From NCBI GenBank assembly GCA_902517365.1, contig CABYCA010000019.1:1-12769 (forward strand): 12,769 nucleotides of DNA. Direction: 5' to 3'. Position numbers and translations under genes: made by a program. Shown in pieces: positions 6,468 to 12,769 of the stretch. The notes under the pieces are model-generated. The model worked only from the letters and a program-made list of their open reading frames with translations, made no database searches and was not told the DNA's origin. Numbering within the stretch: position 1 is the stretch's first letter; the number at the start of each line of letters is the position of its first letter. The stretch comes from an uncultured Bacteroidota bacterium. Its GTDB lineage: Bacteria; Bacteroidota; Bacteroidia; Flavobacteriales; Flavobacteriaceae.

Positions 6468-6641
6468 TTATTTAGGTAACGAACCATGACGATCATAATA
6501 ATCTTTATCATAGTCCATTTTTTCTTTGTTTGATAAAATAAATGAGATTAAAACCAAAACAGTAACAATTACACCAAAAATAAATATAGATAATGTTAAA
6601 TCTCCTAACAACAAATCTCTAATTTGACCATATCTGTTCAT
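6468..6641 (-). CDS. 57-aa single-TM protein, first gene of the Met/His-rich unit
   Basis: I translated this by hand: ATG at 6641, TAA at 6468-6470, 57 residues. It starts MNRYGQIRDLLLGDL and has a single TM segment at about 18-38 (IFIFGVIVTVLVLI), followed by SNKEKM and an acidic, Tyr-rich tail ending HGSLPK. The amphipathic start and short tail give it the shape of the small accessory subunits of membrane complexes. It also has a vague likeness to DUF3149-type proteins (D-L-x-x-x-D-x-x-L before the TM). I cannot confirm either resemblance. Its stop is 6 bp before the ATG of the Met/His-rich barrel gene, which strongly suggests one transcript. Confidence 0.62.
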   Translation of the reverse strand: MNRYGQIRDLLLGDLTLSIFIFGVIVTVLVLISFILSNKEKMDYDKDYYDRHGSLPK

Positions 6642-6700
6642 AAAACAAAATTATTTATATAAAGCTAAATTAATTTAATTGATTTATAATTAACAAAAAT

Positions 6701-6735
6701 TTTGGATTTACATATTTAACAATAATATACATTTG
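6701..6735 (+). promoter_or_regulatory. Possible promoter driving the DUF1080 gene
   Basis: TTTG at 6701-6704 and TACATTTG at 6728-6735 match the Bacteroidota -33 (TTG) and -7 (TAnnTTTG) elements with 23 bp between, at the long end of accepted spacing. Transcription would start near 6742 and give a leader of about 225 nt before the ATG at 6967. This is a sequence match only. Confidence 0.35.
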
Positions 6736-6840
6736 TAAAGTGTTTAAATTAATTAACAAAATTCCAAAAGAATATTACCCAGAAATACTTTTTGTGGTCT
6801 TCTTATTTGTTATGTTTAGCAAAGTCTACATAATGGTTCA

Positions 6841-6882
6841 ACTAGCAAGTTCTTAGCTAGTATATCAAAGCACGTCTAAGAA
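6841..6882 (+). other. Alternative hairpins in the leader
   Basis: ACTAGC (6841-6846) pairs with GCTAGT (6856-6861) around a 9-nt loop. TTCTTAG (6850-6856) can pair instead with CTAAGAA (6876-6882) around a 19-nt loop. The two stems share base 6856 and the second arm lies in the first loop, so they cannot form together. The stems are short (6 and 7 bp), AT-rich, and not followed by a T-run, so neither is a terminator. Confidence 0.3.
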
Positions 6883-6939
6883 ATTAGCTCCATTGTTATT
6901 CCTACAATGCCCATTTTAATTAATTTCAATTTATGAAAA

Positions 6940-6960
6940 AAGGTTTAAAAATTATACCTT
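6940..6960 (+). promoter_or_regulatory. 21-bp imperfect dyad just upstream of DUF1080 start
   Basis: AAGGTTTAA (6940-6948) and TTATACCTT (6952-6960) form a 9-bp inverted repeat with one mismatch around a 3-bp centre (AAA). It ends 6 bp before the ATG at 6967. It could be an operator half-site pair or an mRNA hairpin that limits translation. Both ideas are inference. Confidence 0.35.
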
Positions 6961-6966
6961 AGATAA

Positions 6967-7740
6967 ATGAGACATGTTATACTTGTTAGTGTAATCTGTA
7001 TACTTTCAATCAACTGTGGTGAAGATAATGGAGGATGGACATACCTCTTTGATGGAGAGAGTCTGGATGGTTGGGAAATGAAAATTGCTGGATATGAATT
7101 AAATAATAATTATCGAAATACATTCAGCGTTAAAGATGGTGCAATTAGAGTTTCTTATAAAGATTATGAATCATTTGATGATAAATTTGGTCATATTTTC
7201 TTTACAAAAAAGAAATTTAAAAATTATCACTTAAAGATGGACTACAGGTTCTATGGTGAACATGTAAATTCATTTAAAAACGAAGATGAAGCATGGAACT
7301 ATAAGAACAGTGGTGTTATGCTTCATTCTGAAGACCCATCAAATATGTTTACAGATCAAGAGTTTCCTGTGAGTATTGAAGCACAATTTCTTGGTGGATC
7401 AGGAGAAAAAGATAGACCAACTCTAAATATGTGTTCACCTGGAACTGAGGTTGATATTAATGGGTCTCAAGCCCTGAAACATTGTATTTTTTCTAATTCA
7501 AAAACATATCATAATGAAGAATGGATTAGTGTTGAATTTATTGTTTATTCAGATTCCATTGTTAACCATGTAATAGATAGAGATACAGTTATGACTTACT
7601 CAAAAATTAAAATTGGAGGAGAATATTTATCAGACAACTTTAAGGATCGAATTGGTGAGCCACTTAAGGAGGGCTACATTTCACTTCAATCTGAAGGCCA
7701 TCCCATTGAATTTAAAAACATAAGAGTAAAAGAACTTTGA
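6967..7740 (+). CDS. DUF1080 (3-keto-disaccharide hydrolase-like) lipoprotein
   Basis: This 257-aa lipoprotein has its signal peptide ending LSINC (Cys 17). The rest is one DUF1080 domain, a concanavalin-like jelly roll found in Bacteroidota and Planctomycetes proteins. The family is annotated as 3-keto-disaccharide hydrolase, acting on 3-oxidised glycosides. The domain starts at YLFDGESLDGWE (26-37). It continues with FKNYHLKMDYRFYG (84-97), the conserved NSGVMLHSEDP (114-124) and PVSIEAQFLGG (134-144), and ends with GYISLQSEGHPIEFKNIRV (236-254). The length suits a single-domain member. It sits after a long leader and is followed 10 bp later by the GNAT gene, with which it probably shares a transcript. 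The partner 3-dehydrogenase (GFO/IDH/MocA type) usual in such loci is not in this window. Confidence 0.88.
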   Translation: MRHVILVSVICILSINCGEDNGGWTYLFDGESLDGWEMKIAGYELNNNYRNTFSVKDGAIRVSYKDYESFDDKFGHIFFTKKKFKNYHLKMDYRFYGEHVNSFKNEDEAWNYKNSGVMLHSEDPSNMFTDQEFPVSIEAQFLGGSGEKDRPTLNMCSPGTEVDINGSQALKHCIFSNSKTYHNEEWISVEFIVYSDSIVNHVIDRDTVMTYSKIKIGGEYLSDNFKDRIGEPLKEGYISLQSEGHPIEFKNIRVKEL

Positions 7741-7750
7741 GAGTAATTTT

Positions 7751-8194
7751 ATGAAAGTAAGAGAAGCAAAATTGACCGATCTAAACAATCTGTCAGTTTT
7801 ATTTAATTCATACAGAATGTTTTATGGAAAAAAATCTGATTTGAAAGTTGCAGAAGAATTCTTAAGATCCCGAATTGAAAAAAAAGACTCTAAAATATTT
7901 GTTTGTGATTTTAATAATAAATTATCAGGCTTTGTACAATTATATCCAATATTTTCATCAACTAGAGTTAGCAAATATTGGTTATTAAATGATTTATATG
8001 TTGATTTTAAAAAAAGAGGAAAAGGATACTCAAAGTTATTAATTGAAAAGTCTAAAGAACTTGTTTTAGAATCTAAAGCATGTGGTATGATGTTAGAGAC
8101 TGAAAAGTCAAATAAAATTGGCAATAGGTTATATCCATCATCAGGTTTTAAGAAGAATGAGTTATGTAATTTTTATGAATGGATTCCTAGTTAA
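7751..8194 (+). CDS. GNAT-family N-acetyltransferase
   Basis: This 147-aa single-domain GNAT enzyme transfers an acetyl group from acetyl-CoA to an amine; the acceptor is unknown. MKVREAKLTDLNNL (1-14) is the typical opening. Strand 4 is LLNDLYV (78-84), and motif A is KKRGKGYSKLL (87-97), fitting the x-x-x-G-x-G pyrophosphate loop. Motif B is seen as NRLYPSSGFKK (125-135), with Tyr 128 in the position often used as general acid. There is no signal peptide. It starts 10 bp after the DUF1080 stop. Its 3' end overlaps by 8 bp with the convergent SGNH gene. Confidence 0.88.
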   Translation: MKVREAKLTDLNNLSVLFNSYRMFYGKKSDLKVAEEFLRSRIEKKDSKIFVCDFNNKLSGFVQLYPIFSSTRVSKYWLLNDLYVDFKKRGKGYSKLLIEKSKELVLESKACGMMLETEKSNKIGNRLYPSSGFKKNELCNFYEWIPS

Positions 8195-8972
8195 TTGTTC
8201 TTTTTAGATACGTCAAAGTAGCTTTATGTGCAATTTCTTGAAGCAGTTTCTTATCATCTTTATTGATAGCCCCATAATAATCATATTTTAAACCTATCGG
8301 GGATTCTCCATATATACATGCAAAAACAGTACAAGCTGCTAGATATGTTCCTTTTAAATTAGGATGTGTCCCATCAACATGATGAAGTTTTATACCAGGG
8401 AGTTCCTTATAGGCAATATCAAAAGCTAAGCCAACTGGGATAACAAGAACATTATTTTCTTTACCGGCTTTTGTATAAACATCCTGTATAACTCGTATTT
8501 GATTTTCTTCAAAATCTTTATGTGGTTCTACAAATGCATGAGTCATATAAAGAGCTGCTTTTGAGTTATTCGCTTTGATTGACTCTATATGTTTTTTAGC
8601 GTAATATGAAAACTCTTTGCGATTTTCTTGAGTCAATGGTTCAGAACTTCCTCCTTGAAGAATTACTAAGTCAAACTTTTCAATTGAGCTTATTGCTTTT
8701 GGCATAATTAGTCTTTCAACATCATGATGTTTTAATCTAGAGCCACCAATTGTTGCAGATTTTACTGATGCCGAACCGTCATAGTCTTCTAGATATTCTT
8801 CGGCCATGCGTTTAAAATGATTGTGGAGACTATCTCCATAGTACAGATAACTATTACCAATAAATAATATCGTCCTTGGTTCAAGATTTTTATCTTGCTC
8901 TAAAACTTCTTGAGAAATCAAAGAGTTTGAAAAGAATAGTACAATTAGGAAAAATTTATAAATTTTTTTCAT
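8187..8972 (-). CDS. SGNH-hydrolase-like exported protein (DUF4886-like)
   Basis: This 261-aa protein has a signal peptide, MKKIYKFFLIVLFFSNSLIS, with cleavage near residue 20 and no lipobox Cys. The SGNH/GDSL esterase fold is read from its blocks. TILFIGNSYLYYGDSL (34-49) carries the nucleophile Ser 41. IGGSRLKHH (75-83) supplies the block II Gly. VILQGGSSEP (103-112) stands where block III usually has G-x-N-D. VDGTHPNLKGTYLAACTVF (199-217) carries the catalytic pair D200 and H203. This arrangement fits the DUF4886 branch of SGNH hydrolases, often found in Bacteroidota polysaccharide-processing regions, where members act as esterases. The substrate is unknown. It overlaps the GNAT gene tail to tail and diverges from the gene at 9046. 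Confidence 0.82.
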   Translation of the reverse strand: MKKIYKFFLIVLFFSNSLISQEVLEQDKNLEPRTILFIGNSYLYYGDSLHNHFKRMAEEYLEDYDGSASVKSATIGGSRLKHHDVERLIMPKAISSIEKFDLVILQGGSSEPLTQENRKEFSYYAKKHIESIKANNSKAALYMTHAFVEPHKDFEENQIRVIQDVYTKAGKENNVLVIPVGLAFDIAYKELPGIKLHHVDGTHPNLKGTYLAACTVFACIYGESPIGLKYDYYGAINKDDKKLLQEIAHKATLTYLKRTIN

Positions 8973-9045
8973 GGATTTTTTTTAAGAAGGTAAATATTCT
9001 TTTAATTTTAATCAAGTTTCGTTTAATCCCCAATTAATTTTAAAT

Positions 9046-10251
9046 ATGTCATTAGATAAAAGAGAATTTGATATTATAATATGGGGTGCATCTGGATTTA
9101 CTGGAAGACTTGTTGCTGAGTATTTATTTCATAATTATAATAATGATGAATTAAATTGGGCTATCGCAGGGAGAGATATTAAAAAACTTAATAATATAAG
9201 AGATCAATATCTAGATCAAAATATTAGTATAATTATTGCAGATAGTTTTGATGAGGTTAGTTTAGTCAAAATGACTGAAAGAACAAAAGTAATTTGTACT
9301 ACAGTTGGTCCGTATGCTATATATGGTTCTCTACTGGTAAAGTCATGTGTAAAATCAAAAACACATTATTGCGATTTAGCAGGTGAGGCCCAGTGGATAA
9401 GAAAAATGATTGATATTTATCACGAAGCCGCAATAGACAAACAAATAAGAATTGTTAATTCCTGTGGTTTTGATTCTATACCATCAGATTTAGGAGTTTA
9501 TTACATTCATAAAAAAATATCAAAAAAAAATCTCTCGATAAAAATGAGAGTAACAGGTGCAAAAGGGACCTACAGTGGTGGAACATATGCAAGTATGCAG
9601 AATATTATTAAGGATGCATCTAAAGATAGAAAAGTTAGAAAGAGCTTAATCAATCCGTATGGGCTTAATCCTAAAGATCAACAGGATGGTCTTGATAAAA
9701 GGGATCTAAGATCTGTTAAGTATGATAAAAAAATTAAAAGCTGGATATCTCCTTTTTTGATGGCTGGAATAAATACTCGAATTGTAAGAAGAAGTAATGC
9801 ACAAAGTAATTTTAGATATGGAAAAAAGTTTCAATATGATGAAGCTGTTATGACTGGTAAGGGAGTAAAAGGAAGATTAAATGGAATTATTTTATCAATT
9901 CCTTTATTATTTCTTGCTGCAAAACCTGGATCTTTTATTAATAAAATTTTTAATATTATTTCACCAAAGCCAGGACAGGGGCCAAATAAAAAAGAAAGAG
10001 AAAATGGATATTTCAGTTTTAGATTTTTTGTTTTTGATCAAGAAGGTGAGGAATCAATATTCAAAGTTACTGGTGATAAAGATCCTGGTTATGGTTCAAC
10101 CTCTAAGATGATAGCTGAAAGTGCAGTTTGTCTTGCTAAAGATAAATTGGATAATAAATACGGCTTTTTAACCCCTTCATATGCCATGGGAGATAATATT
10201 CTTAATAGACTTATTCTAAAAGCTGGATTAACATTTAATAAGATTAAATAG
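9046..10251 (+). CDS. Saccharopine dehydrogenase-like / trans-acting enoyl reductase family protein
   Basis: This 401-aa NAD(P)-binding oxidoreductase-like protein is related to SCCPDH and to mycobacterial trans-acting enoyl reductase. The Rossmann motif WGASGFTGRLVAEYL covers 13-27, with AGRD at 41-44 and TTVGPYAIYG at 85-94. The family blocks THYCDLAGE (106-114) and SCGFDSIPSDLGVYY (139-153) follow, then GGTYASM (178-184). A hydrophobic stretch at about 279-293 may touch membranes. The end, FLTPSYAMGDNILNRL (374-389), is characteristic. Full length and motifs are intact. The family's physiological substrates in Bacteroidota are not settled, so I give no reaction. It opens a plus-strand run with a methyltransferase 27 bp downstream. 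Confidence 0.85.
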   Translation: MSLDKREFDIIIWGASGFTGRLVAEYLFHNYNNDELNWAIAGRDIKKLNNIRDQYLDQNISIIIADSFDEVSLVKMTERTKVICTTVGPYAIYGSLLVKSCVKSKTHYCDLAGEAQWIRKMIDIYHEAAIDKQIRIVNSCGFDSIPSDLGVYYIHKKISKKNLSIKMRVTGAKGTYSGGTYASMQNIIKDASKDRKVRKSLINPYGLNPKDQQDGLDKRDLRSVKYDKKIKSWISPFLMAGINTRIVRRSNAQSNFRYGKKFQYDEAVMTGKGVKGRLNGIILSIPLLFLAAKPGSFINKIFNIISPKPGQGPNKKERENGYFSFRFFVFDQEGEESIFKVTGDKDPGYGSTSKMIAESAVCLAKDKLDNKYGFLTPSYAMGDNILNRLILKAGLTFNKIK

Positions 10252-10278
10252 TTAGAACTACTTTTTGTACATTTAAAT

Positions 10279-10887
10279 ATGTCCAACAAATCTCACTGGG
10301 AAAAAATATACAAAGAAAAAAGCCCCGAAGAAGTATCCTGGACCCAAGAAATTCCATTTACATCTATCGATTTTTTTAATGATTTTAGAATACAAAAAAA
10401 TGATTCAATAATTGATATTGGTGGAGGTGAAAGTAAATTTGTTGACTATTTAATTGAAAGTGGATTCAAGAATTTATCTGTACTGGATATTTCAGAGATT
10501 GCTATTAATAAAGCTAAAAAAAGAATTGGTGAAAAATCTGAATTTGTAAACTGGATAGTCTGTGATATAAATGATTTCGAACCCAAAGAGAATTATGTTT
10601 TATGGCATGATAGGGCTACATTTCATTTTTTAAATTCTAAAGTTGAGATTAACAACTATGCTAATAAAGTACGAACATATTCTAAGAATTTTATAATTGG
10701 AACTTTTTCAACTTTAGGTCCAAAAAAATGCAGTGGACTTAATATAACACAATATGATAAATTATCATTAAAAAAATTATTTGTTGACCAAAGTGTCTTC
10801 ATAAAGAGAGTTGAAAACATAAATCATATTACACCTTTTGAAACGTCTCAAAATTTTATATTTTGCAGTTTCTCATCAAAGAAATAA
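10279..10887 (+). CDS. Class I SAM-dependent methyltransferase
   Basis: This 202-aa cytoplasmic methyltransferase uses S-adenosylmethionine. The opening SHWEKIYKEKSPEEVSWTQ (5-23) is shared with a common bacterial subgroup. Motif I is IIDIGGGESKFVDYL (44-58), the acidic end of strand 2 is SVLDISEIAI (67-76), and VCDIND (94-99) supplies the next acidic residues. YVLWHDRATFHFL (106-118) is the motif IV/post-motif region typical of this subgroup. The C-terminal half carries GTFSTLGPKKCSGL (141-154), INHITPFETSQNFIFCSF (181-198). The fold and cofactor are clear; the acceptor is not. It follows the saccharopine-dehydrogenase-like gene by 27 bp, and the Tas-like gene begins 13 bp after its stop. 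Confidence 0.85.
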   Translation: MSNKSHWEKIYKEKSPEEVSWTQEIPFTSIDFFNDFRIQKNDSIIDIGGGESKFVDYLIESGFKNLSVLDISEIAINKAKKRIGEKSEFVNWIVCDINDFEPKENYVLWHDRATFHFLNSKVEINNYANKVRTYSKNFIIGTFSTLGPKKCSGLNITQYDKLSLKKLFVDQSVFIKRVENINHITPFETSQNFIFCSFSSKK

Positions 10888-10900
10888 ATTAAAACTGAAG

Positions 10901-11932
10901 ATGGAATATAATAAACTGCCGGGGACAGATATTGAAGTAAGTAAAATATGTCTTGGAACAATGACTTGGGGAAGACAAAATTCAGAAGCTGAAGCTTTTG
11001 AACAAATGGATTATAGTTTGAATAATGGTGTAAATTTTTTTGATACGGCCGAATTATATCCTGTACCTGCTACACCTGATAGGTATGCAGATACTGAAAG
11101 GATAATTGGAAACTGGCTAGATACAAGAAAATCAAGAAATAAAATTATTCTTGCTTCAAAAATTGCAGGTCCAGGTGATTACACTGCACACATCAGAAAA
11201 ACTGGGTTTAAAGGTAAATCCATAGAGAATGCAATTAACGGAAGTCTTAAAAGATTAAAAACCGATTATCTTGATTTATATCAACTTCATTGGCCAGAAA
11301 GGGCCACAAATTATTTTGGAAAAAGAGGTTTTGATTATATTAATGATGGTTGGGATGATAACTTTAGAGAAATTCTAGAGACTCTAAAAAAAATTGTTGA
11401 TTCGGGAAAAGTCAGGTATGTGGGTTTATCCAATGAAAATCCTTGGGGAATTATGAAATATCTTGAATATTCTAAAGAGGGACTACCTAAAATGATTACA
11501 ATTCAAAATCCTTATTCTTTATTAAATAGATTGTTTGAAGTTGGAAGTGCAGAAATATGTAAGAGAGAAAATGTTGGTTTATTAGCATATTCTCCTCTAG
11601 GGTTTGGTGTTCTTTCAGGTAAATATAGAAATGGTAATATGCCTGAAAACAGTAGGCTAAAACTATTTTCAAATCTTGCTCGGTTTAGTAATGATAAATG
11701 TTTTAAGGCTACAGAGCTATATTATCAAATAGCTAATAAATATAATCTAAGTCTTACTGAAATGTCATTAGCATTTGTAAATGATAGACCTTTTGTGACA
11801 AGTAATATCATTGGTGCCACCTCTATGGATCAACTCAAGGAAAATATTAATAGTATTAATATAAAGTTATCTACAGACATTATTGCTGAAATAAATTTAG
11901 TAAATGAGAAGATTCCTAATCCAGCTCCATAA
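10901..11932 (+). CDS. tas: Aldo/keto reductase, Tas-like
   Basis: This 343-aa NADPH-dependent aldo/keto reductase closely resembles E. coli Tas in length and motifs. I take ATG 10901 as the start: the protein then begins MEYNKLPGTDIEVSKICLGTM, as in Tas. A start 63 bp upstream (10838) would overlap the methyltransferase gene and add 21 unrelated residues. The catalytic tetrad is visible: D48 (FFDTAE), Y53 (ELYP), K87 (LASK) and H130 (QLHWPER). The TIM-barrel continues with KVRYVGLSNENPWGIM, NPYSLLNRLFEVG and LLAYSPLGFGVLSGKY. It ends with ATSMDQLKENI and PNPAP. Tas can suppress tyrosine auxotrophy under starvation in E. coli, but its natural substrate is unclear. The kinase gene begins 29 bp downstream. 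Confidence 0.9.
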   Translation: MEYNKLPGTDIEVSKICLGTMTWGRQNSEAEAFEQMDYSLNNGVNFFDTAELYPVPATPDRYADTERIIGNWLDTRKSRNKIILASKIAGPGDYTAHIRKTGFKGKSIENAINGSLKRLKTDYLDLYQLHWPERATNYFGKRGFDYINDGWDDNFREILETLKKIVDSGKVRYVGLSNENPWGIMKYLEYSKEGLPKMITIQNPYSLLNRLFEVGSAEICKRENVGLLAYSPLGFGVLSGKYRNGNMPENSRLKLFSNLARFSNDKCFKATELYYQIANKYNLSLTEMSLAFVNDRPFVTSNIIGATSMDQLKENINSINIKLSTDIIAEINLVNEKIPNPAP

Positions 11933-11961
11933 ATTAGTCAAACAAAGGACGAAATTATAAT

Positions 11962-12769
11962 ATGAGCCAAAAAAAGTCTAGAATATCAACTAAAGAAATT
12001 AATAGAATCCTAAAAGACAACTATAATTTGAGTGGATCTTTTGAAAGGCTTGATGGAGAAATTGATTATAATTATAGGTTTATATCATCCGATGCAAATA
12101 AATATCTACTAAAAATTTCAGGATCAAATTTTAATCCAGATTATATTGATTATCAAGTTAAACTTTTAGATCATTTAAATGAAGATTGTAATATTGATTT
12201 AACATCTAATATAAGTACTATAGATGGGAAAAAATTTTGTTTAGAAATGGATAAGGATGGAAATAGACGGTGTATTAGATTACTATCATGGGTTGACGGA
12301 AGACTCTGGAGTTCTTTAAATCCAGTTGAAGAGTCATTAAGATTTGATCTTGGTGCTAAAACTTCTCTCCTTTCAAAATCATTAGAAAAATTTAAACATC
12401 CATTTTCAAAAAGAAAGATTGATTGGGACATATCAAACTCTTTATGGATTGAGGATTATATAGATAGGTTTGATATTAAAAAAAGAAAAATTCTTAAAAA
12501 TTTTGTTGATGACTTTAAAATTAACCTTCCAATTTATAAAGATTTAAAAAAATCGATTATACATAATGACATAAATGACAATAATATTCTTGTATCTAAT
12601 GATAGAATGAATCCGAAGATATCCTCTATAATTGATTTTGGAGACTCTGTATATTCTCAAAAAATTAATGAATTAGCAATTACATGTTCATATGGTATTA
12701 TGAATCTAAATGATCCACTTGTTGGATGTTGTGATATTGTCTCTGGTTATAATAATTTTTCTGTTATCA
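11962..12769 (+). CDS. APH-fold phosphotransferase (C-terminus outside window)
   Basis: I translated the first 269 residues, which run off the right edge. The domain is an aminoglycoside phosphotransferase/hydroxylysine-kinase-like kinase. The N-lobe shows LDGEIDYNYRFISSDANKYL (30-49), with the ATP-site Lys likely K51 (LLKIS). The catalytic loop is IIHNDINDNNILV (199-211), with H201, D203 and N208 in the H-x-D-x-x-x-x-N pattern. The metal-binding motif is IDFGD (224-228). In Bacteroidota this N-lobe type often begins a fusion with a class III aminotransferase (ethanolamine-phosphate/hydroxylysine-phosphate lyase relatives). Whether that holds here cannot be seen. The length so far fits one kinase domain. 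It sits 29 bp behind the Tas-like gene. Confidence 0.82.
   Translation, partial: MSQKKSRISTKEINRILKDNYNLSGSFERLDGEIDYNYRFISSDANKYLLKISGSNFNPDYIDYQVKLLDHLNEDCNIDLTSNISTIDGKKFCLEMDKDGNRRCIRLLSWVDGRLWSSLNPVEESLRFDLGAKTSLLSKSLEKFKHPFSKRKIDWDISNSLWIEDYIDRFDIKKRKILKNFVDDFKINLPIYKDLKKSIIHNDINDNNILVSNDRMNPKISSIIDFGDSVYSQKINELAITCSYGIMNLNDPLVGCCDIVSGYNNFSVI

Larger units (their letters stand above)
6642..6966. other. 325-bp intergenic region
   Basis: This lies between the start of the 57-aa minus-strand gene and the DUF1080 gene. It holds a possible plus-strand promoter (6701-6735), two mutually exclusive hairpins (6841-6882), a dyad (6940-6960) and no convincing gene. A plus-strand open frame from 6683 to 6853, ending at TAG 6854, reads through again to 6916, but it lacks an ATG until residue 48. 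I judge it chance, or at most a gene relic. No tRNA fold was found. Confidence 0.6.

Noticed and set aside
6836..6846. GGTTCAA, resembling a tRNA T-loop
   Set aside because: No T-stem, acceptor stem or anticodon arm can be built around it.
6683..6916. Plus-strand open frame with one in-frame TAG (6854) in the intergenic region
   Set aside because: It has no ATG before residue 48 and no recognisable product. In AT-rich DNA such a run can occur by chance.
7822..8124. Minus-strand open frame inside the GNAT gene
   Set aside because: It is the antisense shadow of a gene with clear GNAT motifs.
9881..10289. Alternative frames on both strands over the end of the saccharopine-dehydrogenase-like gene
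   Set aside because: They overlap a gene whose characteristic C-terminus is intact, and show no domains.
10838..10900. Upstream in-frame ATG that would extend the aldo/keto reductase by 21 residues
   Set aside because: The extension overlaps the methyltransferase gene by 50 bp and is unlike Tas proteins, which begin right at ATG 10901.
12171..12431. Minus-strand open frame inside the kinase gene
   Set aside because: The plus-strand frame has full kinase motifs; the antisense frame has none.

Overview
The window looks like an AT-rich (roughly 70 percent AT) chromosomal segment of a marine-type Bacteroidota, probably Flavobacteriia-like. This is inferred from several things: many short lipoprotein signal peptides, weak or absent Shine-Dalgarno sites, a few TAnnTTTG-like -7 boxes, a MerC protein of the Bacteroidota type, a Kazal-domain lipoprotein and a DUF1080 lipoprotein. 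No 16S, tRNA, IS element, prophage structural gene or CRISPR array was found, so the taxonomy is an inference only.

Layout. Positions 1-2483 (minus) form a compact run: a 56-aa very basic protein, a lipoprotein amidohydrolase, a MerC-family membrane protein, and the 5' part of a TrmH/SpoU-family RNA methyltransferase that runs off the left edge. Divergent from it, 2536-2766 (+) is a Kazal-type inhibitor lipoprotein. It faces a minus-strand pair (2779-3404) made of a small two-TM protein and an unknown lipoprotein.

Positions 3555-5957 (+) hold a lysine-rich coiled-coil orphan preceded by a 9-bp direct repeat, then an exported ADP-ribosylglycohydrolase-family lipoprotein and an SRPBCC protein. 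Convergent to these, 5961-6641 (minus) is a two-gene unit: a 57-aa single-TM protein and a Met/His-rich predicted outer-membrane barrel, which suggests metal handling.

A 325-bp non-coding stretch (6642-6966) has a candidate promoter and several small inverted repeats. It leads into a DUF1080 lipoprotein and a GNAT acetyltransferase (+). An SGNH/DUF4886 hydrolase lies on the minus strand, and its 3' end overlaps that of the GNAT gene. From 9046 to the right edge (+) runs a co-directional set: a saccharopine-dehydrogenase-like (trans-acting enoyl reductase family) protein, a class I SAM methyltransferase, a Tas-like aldo/keto reductase, and an aminoglycoside-phosphotransferase-fold kinase that is cut by the right edge.

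How the genes fit together. The window is mostly housekeeping and accessory metabolism. Exported hydrolase-type lipoproteins (amidohydrolase, ADP-ribosylglycohydrolase, DUF1080) and an exported SGNH hydrolase suggest periplasmic or surface processing of small organic substrates. I see no clear defence, secretion or biosynthetic system. The least explained parts are the two unlisted small proteins (2313-2483 and 6468-6641), the lysine-rich orphan with its upstream repeat, and the structured leader before the DUF1080 gene.
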